57,612 bases of DNA from Kiritimatiellia bacterium (GTDB lineage: Bacteria; Verrucomicrobiota; Kiritimatiellia; RFP12; UBA1067). The notes below the pieces were generated by a model that did not search any database, was not told where the DNA came from, and saw nothing but the letters and a program-made list of their open reading frames with translations. The stretch covers positions 1-57,612 of the forward strand of contig JAFTCL010000023.1 of NCBI GenBank assembly GCA_017454745.1, in the 5' to 3' direction. Made by a program: the position numbers and the translations under genes. This document shows, in pieces, positions 52,666 to 57,612 of this stretch; position 1 is the first letter of the stretch, and every line of letters begins with the position of its first letter.

Positions 52666-53421
52666 TCAAAACATCTCGCACACCCGGTTTTGAAACTTCC
52701 GGTAAAGTGCGGAATCCCGCAACGATTCCCAACTGTCCTCCGAGATATTACCCAACCGCCATTCATCAGCAACGTAAAAATCGCAGGGATAAACACTGCC
52801 GTCATGTTCCACCACCAGATAACTTCCGCAGCAACGCTCAGGCAATTCGTATCCGACCCGGCAGGCGAATTCACGGTACTCTAGCAATGACACCTCTGCG
52901 GCGCAGCGGATATACTGACGGAAAGGCGCGGAAAAATTGTCACGCAGATAACGGTCGGTTGCCTCCGGTTCCCCAACATTTTCCCGCGACACCACGCAAA
53001 GGATGCTGTAGTCCGCGCCATACCGTTCCAACAGCCGAATGCCTCGCATCGCCTCGGAGGTTTTACCGCGGGTAACATCGTTCACCTTCGGAGAACCGTC
53101 CAGCGACACCCCAACCAGCCAACGTTTTCGCGCGAAAAATTCCGCCCATTCCGGAGTAATCAACGTGGCGTTGGTTTGGACGGAAACCGCGCATCCAAAC
53201 AAATCCAGACATTCGTAAAACGAACGCGGCAATAGCAACGGTTCGCCGCCTTGAAAACAAATCTCATGGTCAAGCATCGGCAATGCCATATAGGAGTTGA
53301 CCATGCGAACTGCCAAAATGTCGGACATCCGGCCCGGCGGATGTCGGCGATAAAAACAGTAGCGGCAATTCATGTTGCAATCGCCGCCCACCGGTTTCAC
53401 AAGCAAAGAAAACGACTTCAG
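52666..53421 (-). CDS. Anaerobic sulfatase-maturase-like radical SAM protein, C-terminally short
   Basis: 251-257 residues. Radical SAM motif CNMNCRYC, then FQGGEPLL, SVQTNATLI, VGVSLDGSP and a SPASM-like CGSYLVVEHDGSVYPCDFYVADEWRLGN. This is very close to anSME, which makes formylglycine in sulfatases. Known anSMEs are about 370-410 residues and end with cysteines (C-x2-C-x5-C-x3-C) that bind two auxiliary 4Fe-4S clusters; here the protein stops just before that block, with only one Cys (VCEMF) left. The stop lies immediately before the NhaC gene and no cysteine-rich continuation is found in any frame. The start is probably CTG at 53421 (AAGGAG eight bases upstream, giving KSFSLLVKP), or TTG at 53439. 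It overlaps the sulfatase stop. Confidence 0.82.
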   Translation of the reverse strand: MKSFSLLVKPVGGDCNMNCRYCFYRRHPPGRMSDILAVRMVNSYMALPMLDHEICFQGGEPLLLPRSFYECLDLFGCAVSVQTNATLITPEWAEFFARKRWLVGVSLDGSPKVNDVTRGKTSEAMRGIRLLERYGADYSILCVVSRENVGEPEATDRYLRDNFSAPFRQYIRCAAEVSLLEYREFACRVGYELPERCCGSYLVVEHDGSVYPCDFYVADEWRLGNISEDSWESLRDSALYRKFQNRVCEMF

Positions 53422-55001
53422 AACGAGTACTCCTTGCAATTCTGGTAACGGTCGTCGTCCTGATATTTTTCCCGCAGATTTTTCAACACCACTTTCAGCG
53501 CGCCAATGCGGGTAGCGTATTCAGAATTACCGTAACCGTTGTGCAACTCCTCCGGATCCTTAACCATATCGAAGTATTCCCATTCATCGCGCTTGTAGTA
53601 GTAAACCAGTTTATCAGTCTTGGTGCGGACTCCGTACCAGGCTGCGGTATGGTGTTCACCGCCTTCCACGTAATACCGGCAATACAACGAATCGCGCCAC
53701 TCTTTCGACGGCTGTCCGCACACGTTGCCGAGGAACGACTCACCCTGCATGGCGTCCGGCTTACGAACACCGGCCAAATCAAGGAAGGTGGGCGCAAAAT
53801 CGATGTTGGCGATAAGATCCGAATTCACGCTGCCAGGCTTGATAAACGCCGGACATTTGGCGATAAACGGCATTTTAAGCGTCTCTTCCATGATGAAGCG
53901 TTTGTCATACAGCCCGTGGTCGCCAAGAAAGAATCCCTGATCTGAAGTGTAAATAACCAAAGTGTTCCGTTCAACGCCTTTCGCCTTAAGGTACTCTACC
54001 ATATCGCCGATCGAGTCATCGACCGACTGAACGCAAGCCAGATAATCCTGCATATAACGAAGGTAACTGAGCGCGGTCTTGGCGCGGTCATCCATGCCGT
54101 CGGGCCACTCGTTAACGAATTTCCCTTCGGCGTTCTTTTTGCCTGTATAGATCTTGCCTTCGAACTCGAAAACATGTCCAGCTTTGAAAAATTCGGCAAG
54201 TTTCAAATCCGGACCGATACGCATGTGCCGAAGCAAAGTCATGGTGGTTGTTTTAATCGGCGAAGCGCGCCCGGCGTAATCGTCGAAAATCGTGTCGGGC
54301 ATCGGAATGTCCTTCAACGTCATGGAACGGAATTTCTCGCGGTACTTTTTGGAAGGCAACCAGTTGCGGTGCGGAGCCTTGTGGTGCATCATCATGAAAA
54401 ACGGCTTGCCGCTCGCCAAAGCGTCATCAAGGGTGGTGCAACAAACGCGGGTAAGATTTTCCGTGGCGTACTCGCCGGGGAAGCTCTGTTTGCCGATGGT
54501 GCCGTCCGGTTTGCGCACCCAAAACCAGGGGTCGAAATATACGCCCTGGTTTTCGTAAATCATCCACTTGTCCCAATCGGAATCCCGGACGGTACGCGGG
54601 CCGCCGCAGTGCCACTTGCCGATGAACGCGGTATAATAGCCGGCTTCGCGCATATATCCGCCGACGGTCTCGATTTCCGAGGAAATGGCGTTGAACGACG
54701 GCACCCCGTTTTTGTGACTGTAACGCCCGGTGAGAATACCAGCGCGCGACGGGGCGCAAATCGGGTTGGTACACATGACATCGGAAAAGATCATGCCCTC
54801 TGCGGCCAACCGGTCCATGTTTGGAGTTTTATTTATCCGACTGCCATACGCGGAAATAGCGTGAGCTGCGTGGTCGTCGGTCATGATGAACAAGATATTG
54901 AGCTTTCGCTCCTTTGCCAACCGCATTAGCGAAGTCGAACATCCGGCCAGCAACGCCGAAGCCCCCGCCCCGGTCAAAAACGATCTGCGCGTATTCATCA
55001 T
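53418..55001 (-). CDS. Cys-type sulfatase, exported
   Basis: 527 residues from the ATG at 55001 (GGGGAG upstream). Twin-arginine lipoprotein-type signal NTRRSFLTGAGASALLAGC. The formylglycine motif CAPSRAGILTGR (Cys near residue 82) and metal-binding MTDDHAAHA mark an S1-family sulfatase of the Cys type, needing an anSME or FGE for maturation. DQGFFLGDHG and KMPFIAKCPAFI are also conserved. It removes sulfate from a glycan; subfamily not assignable by eye. The neighbouring radical SAM gene overlaps it by 4 bases, making it the expected maturase. Own promoter at 55062-55091. Confidence 0.94.
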   Translation of the reverse strand: MMNTRRSFLTGAGASALLAGCSTSLMRLAKERKLNILFIMTDDHAAHAISAYGSRINKTPNMDRLAAEGMIFSDVMCTNPICAPSRAGILTGRYSHKNGVPSFNAISSEIETVGGYMREAGYYTAFIGKWHCGGPRTVRDSDWDKWMIYENQGVYFDPWFWVRKPDGTIGKQSFPGEYATENLTRVCCTTLDDALASGKPFFMMMHHKAPHRNWLPSKKYREKFRSMTLKDIPMPDTIFDDYAGRASPIKTTTMTLLRHMRIGPDLKLAEFFKAGHVFEFEGKIYTGKKNAEGKFVNEWPDGMDDRAKTALSYLRYMQDYLACVQSVDDSIGDMVEYLKAKGVERNTLVIYTSDQGFFLGDHGLYDKRFIMEETLKMPFIAKCPAFIKPGSVNSDLIANIDFAPTFLDLAGVRKPDAMQGESFLGNVCGQPSKEWRDSLYCRYYVEGGEHHTAAWYGVRTKTDKLVYYYKRDEWEYFDMVKDPEELHNGYGNSEYATRIGALKVVLKNLREKYQDDDRYQNCKEYSF

Positions 55002-55061
55002 AACGCCAATCTCCCCGTTTAAAGTCATGAAAACGATAGACGCATCTCAAAAAACGATAAA

Positions 55062-55091
55062 ATTGTAACACGCCACGATACCGCGAATCAA
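55062..55091 (-). promoter_or_regulatory. Promoter of the sulfatase gene
   Basis: On the minus strand TTGATT (55091-55086), 18 bases, TACAAT (55067-55062). The start codon lies about 55 bases beyond the expected transcription start. Confidence 0.6.
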
Positions 55092-55166
55092 GGCGATTCT
55101 AAAAAAGGCACATAATTCGTCTAGAAAATAAATCAGCTAAATCATCCTCCTTATCAAACGGCAGTA

Positions 55167-55412
55167 TCAATACAAATTGTGGCCGCCGCGCTCGAAGATC
55201 GGATCCTGCGACAGCCAGCGAGCCGTATCCGGGGCGTATTCGCGGTACGCGAAACGGTAGGTGTTAAGCACCTCGTTGTAGGGCTTGGTGGAGAAACGGT
55301 AGTCGAAGTCCTGACCGGTGCGGGATACGGTTTCGCCGTAGGGGCCGTAGGCGTAGGCCGCTGCAACCGCTCCATAACCAAAATTAATATGATTGCTGTA
55401 AGTTTTATGCAT
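55167..55412 (-). pseudogene. Displaced RHS core fragment
   Basis: 81 codons: about 14 unrelated residues, then the conserved RHS repeat-associated core (YAYGPYGETVSRTGQDFDYRF, NTYRFAYREYAPDTARWLSQDPIFERGG). It stops at NLY, where the intact copy at 57391 continues into CYCGNDPVNAYDPLG. DNA identity to that copy is high and ends abruptly. It is an orphan module left by tip exchange or duplication; not expected to be functional by itself. Confidence 0.75.
55168..55373 (-). repeat. 206-bp direct repeat, copy 1 (RHS core)
   Basis: Aligns without gaps to 57391-57596 with only scattered substitutions (about nine in ten bases identical by eye). Similarity stops at both edges. Confidence 0.85.
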
Positions 55413-55425
55413 ATGGCATTTCCTA

Positions 55426-55602
55426 TCAATATGAAAATGGTGATAATCCTAGGTCAACACCTACGTTTTCGAAAACATCGGAAAACTTCTTGCCGTTGTT
55501 TAACATATCGACAAACTTTTTTCTCGTTTCAGACGAAAAATATTCCCCCACGGCAAAATCATCCTCTTTGAAAACGATGTCAGGGACTTTTTTGTAAACT
55601 GA
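55426..55602 (-). pseudogene. 58-codon open frame continuing past the lipoprotein stop
   Basis: Directly after the TAA at 55603-55605 and in the same frame, 58 sense codons run to a TGA at 55426 (VYKKVPDIVFKEDDFAVGEY, FVDMLNNGKKFSDVFENVGV). There is no start codon near its beginning. It may be the C-terminal remnant of an exchanged tip or immunity gene, or the former end of the lipoprotein gene cut off by a nonsense change. AT-rich like its neighbours. Confidence 0.45.
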
Positions 55603-56658
55603 TTACCGTTTGGTGTTGGGATATTCGTACCAATCAATTAAACGCTCGTCGTGACTCCTAAGGTAACTGTCCATTTTATAATTAAGGTATTTTATTTTGC
55701 CGGCGGCGGCAAATTTCTTTACATAAGACACTGAAATTTCTAACTCTTCCATCGGGCTCATAGGGGAAACCGTTTTGACAAGATCTTTTCCGCGGAAATA
55801 ATATCTTGAGCCGTCAAAAAAATATTGGTTTATAAAATAGGGTAGCCTATAAAAATCATCTATATGCAAAAGCCCGTCACTGGGACTCTTATCGAAGGCA
55901 AACGCATCTCCGTACCGGTTGATCATTATATACGATTTTTCTATGGTTTTGCGATCTTCTTCAAATGGGTCTTCGTCGCAGTACAGCCCGGATATTGCAG
56001 CGAAGTAATCGTCCAGCACAGGAAATTTCTCTTTGGTATGTTTGCCTGGGACAAGATTCGGAATACTAGTAACCTTTGGGTTGCTAAAAACAGCCGATAC
56101 AAGTTCCTTGGTATTTAACGGACGTTTCTTTACGAATCGAATCCGCTGCTGCAACCCGTTCGGGCTGAACAGAGAATAAATGCGGTTCGACGCCATAACA
56201 TATTCGAACAGCAACCCGTTATGTTCGGGCCCAAGAAAGATTGTCCGTGAGGTGATGAAGCCCCCGTCACTGTCCGGAGCGGTGGCATGGCTGCCATCTG
56301 GCCTAACCAGCTCCAACCTCACGTCTGCCGCACTTAACACTTTCAGGCAAAGTTTTTTTGTCCCACGCCATTCGCTGAAATCGGAAAAGTCCAGCTCATC
56401 GCTCTCCCACACTCCCAATCGCCTATCCAGCATCAACGGCAACTGCGATCGATAGAATTCTTTTGCCTTTCCCACATCTTTGTCTCCTATATATTTCGGG
56501 AAAGGATAGCTGTCGGTAAAATTAACGAAATCCTTTGTATATCCAAAATTGATTGACGAAATATCCTGACGAACAATAACATTGGGATCGTTGCGGACAA
56601 TAAATGCGCAACCACATCCAAATAAAGTTAATGACAAAAATATTAATCTGATTCTCAT
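55603..56658 (-). CDS. Putative lipoprotein, possible immunity partner of the RHS tip
   Basis: 351 residues, no recognised family. The N-terminus (RIRLIFLSLTLFGCGCAF) is a signal peptide with a lipobox-like LFGC, so the protein is probably membrane-attached outside the cytoplasm. The rest is mixed alpha/beta with many aromatic residues (YFFDGSRYYFRGKD). Its ATG overlaps the stop of the RHS gene by 4 bp (ATGA), the coupling often seen for toxin-immunity pairs in polymorphic toxin loci. Base composition is much more AT-rich than the surrounding chromosome, suggesting transfer together with the RHS tip. Immunity is an inference from position; it could instead be a surface component. Confidence 0.65.
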   Translation of the reverse strand: MRIRLIFLSLTLFGCGCAFIVRNDPNVIVRQDISSINFGYTKDFVNFTDSYPFPKYIGDKDVGKAKEFYRSQLPLMLDRRLGVWESDELDFSDFSEWRGTKKLCLKVLSAADVRLELVRPDGSHATAPDSDGGFITSRTIFLGPEHNGLLFEYVMASNRIYSLFSPNGLQQRIRFVKKRPLNTKELVSAVFSNPKVTSIPNLVPGKHTKEKFPVLDDYFAAISGLYCDEDPFEEDRKTIEKSYIMINRYGDAFAFDKSPSDGLLHIDDFYRLPYFINQYFFDGSRYYFRGKDLVKTVSPMSPMEELEISVSYVKKFAAAGKIKYLNYKMDSYLRSHDERLIDWYEYPNTKR

Positions 56659-57612
56659 TTGTCTTCATCCTCGTCATACCAATTAATATAATGAAAAGGG
56701 GTGACGCCTTCTTCATTTTCCTTGCCAACTTTGCGTTTCTGTCCATTTTTATCAAGACGGTGATTGTAAGAATGACTTAAGCCAGAAATTTTGTAATATT
56801 CGAAGTTTGTTGCTTTACCGCATTCAATTTTTAGTTTCATTTCAAGAGTTGCTGAAGATGAAAAATTAAAGTCGAATTCGTCATTGTCCTTATAGTAAGT
56901 ATTGTAGCTATGCTCTTTATCTTCTGGACTGTAGGACGCGCCAACATTCTTCTCGTATTTAACCGAAGCTCCAAGTTTTTTTGTTACACCGACAGTAAAT
57001 TTGAGGAATACCTCACCTTTTTTGTCCATTTTTTCACTATAATTTGCGAGACTAGCTAATTCAAAATAGGGGCGTTCAAAAGTACGCTTCCCGTTGATTT
57101 CAAAATTCGATATATGCTGCCATGAAGAAGCAGAAGATACGCTGAACATCAAAAAGTCTTTACGTGGAGGATTGTCGGGTTTGCTTTGAACACTCGCATT
57201 GTTGCAGTCGCACAAGTCTTCTTTAATTTCTTTTCTAATTATCAACCAAGGGCCGTCCCCTTTTTCAAATTCTAAATATACTCCAAACCAAAAATCTGAC
57301 ATGGTTGCGTAGTTTGGAGAGTCTTCAACCGGAAATACCTTCAGCAACCCCAGCGGGTCATACGCGTTCACCGGGTCGTTGCCGCAATAACAATACAAAT
57401 TGTAGCCGCCGCGCTCGAAGATCGGGTCCTGCGACAGCCAGCGACCCGTATCCGGGGCGTATTCGCGGTACGCGAAACGGTAGGTGTTAAGCACCTCGTT
57501 GTAGGGACGGGTGCTGAAGCGGTAGTCGAAGTCCTGGCCGGTGTGGGCGACTATTTCACCGTAGGGGCCGTAGGCGTAAGTGGCGGCAACCACTCCGGCC
57601 TCGGAGACGTAG
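56655..57612 (-). CDS. C-terminal part of an RHS-repeat protein with variable tip (5' end outside window)
   Basis: The frame is open to the right edge (YVSEAGVVAATYAYGPYGE), so most of the RHS gene lies beyond 57612. The conserved core ends with DPIFERGGYNLYCYCGNDPVNAYDPLG near 57340. The following ~230 residues are the variable tip: a CDCNN motif, FWFGVYLEFEKGDGPW, then a lysine- and serine-rich beta region (FTVGVTKKLGASVKYEKN, SSATLEMKLKIECGK). It matches no toxin domain I recognise; there are no clear HNH, ADP-ribosyltransferase or deaminase motifs. GC content drops sharply after the core, as expected for exchangeable tips. Confidence 0.8.
   Translation of the reverse strand, partial: YVSEAGVVAATYAYGPYGEIVAHTGQDFDYRFSTRPYNEVLNTYRFAYREYAPDTGRWLSQDPIFERGGYNLYCYCGNDPVNAYDPLGLLKVFPVEDSPNYATMSDFWFGVYLEFEKGDGPWLIIRKEIKEDLCDCNNASVQSKPDNPPRKDFLMFSVSSASSWQHISNFEINGKRTFERPYFELASLANYSEKMDKKGEVFLKFTVGVTKKLGASVKYEKNVGASYSPEDKEHSYNTYYKDNDEFDFNFSSSATLEMKLKIECGKATNFEYYKISGLSHSYNHRLDKNGQKRKVGKENEEGVTPFHYINWYDEDEDK
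57391..57596 (-). repeat. 206-bp direct repeat, copy 2 (RHS core within the gene)
   Basis: The in-gene counterpart of 55168-55373, same orientation and length. The pair could recombine and delete the tip and the lipoprotein gene between them. Confidence 0.85.

Overview
The window looks like the chromosome of an uncultured, anaerobic, polysaccharide-degrading bacterium of the PVC superphylum, most likely a gut-type Kiritimatiellota or Verrucomicrobiota. This is inferred from gene content: large secreted beta-strand-repeat proteins, GH127, GH13 and GH123-like hydrolases, a Cys-type sulfatase with a maturase-like radical SAM protein, RHS proteins, ferredoxin-linked NAD(P)H enzymes and sodium-coupled transporters. 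No 16S gene is present. Most genes are GC-rich; the RHS tip region at the right end is clearly AT-richer.

Layout. 1-2747: 3' part of a giant secreted autotransporter-like protein with a discoidin domain. 2855-3325: remnant of an IS3-family element. 3411-8431: a sigma-54 activator gene followed by a good -24/-12 promoter and an LplT-PlsC-Aas fusion for lysophospholipid transport and repair. 8531-14142: two secreted surface proteins (BspA-type leucine-rich repeats; Cthe_2159-like beta-helix) divergent from a histidine kinase/response regulator pair. 14193-24341 (minus): a seven-gene operon with two GH127-type enzymes, a clan GH-A-like hydrolase, an ABC-2 exporter, a coiled-coil membrane protein and the tRNA methyltransferase TrmL. 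24481-25488: gapA with its own promoter.

25655-34352 (minus): the most coherent functional block. Its order is NADP-type glutamate dehydrogenase, NuoE-like, NuoF-like, a ferredoxin/GltD fusion, a NifA-like regulator and a GltS glutamate symporter. The three redox subunits have the composition of the Sporomusa-type electron-bifurcating transhydrogenase (Stn). I infer that the block couples NADPH supply to glutamate synthesis and transport. Two 15-bp dyads, 32 bp apart, lie upstream of gdhA. 34832-36275: decayed ATPase genes. 36277-43262 (minus): TrkH/KtrB, NadB, a beta-propeller/Ig secreted protein and an RdgC-like protein.

43545-47886 (plus): a GH123-like DUF4091 protein, a serine hydrolase and a GH13 enzyme behind a recognisable promoter with a LacI-type palindrome. 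Then come tRNA-Ser(GGA), a DUF4177 protein, a Tat-exported sugar isomerase-like protein, PaaK and a tandem ACT protein. 51314-55001 (minus): sulfatase, a C-terminally short anSME-like radical SAM protein and an NhaC antiporter. 55167-57612 (minus): the 3' end of an RHS gene with a variable tip, an overlapping lipoprotein gene that may be its immunity gene, an ORF remnant, and a displaced 206-bp copy of the RHS core.

No CRISPR array, rRNA, complete insertion sequence or replication origin was seen.
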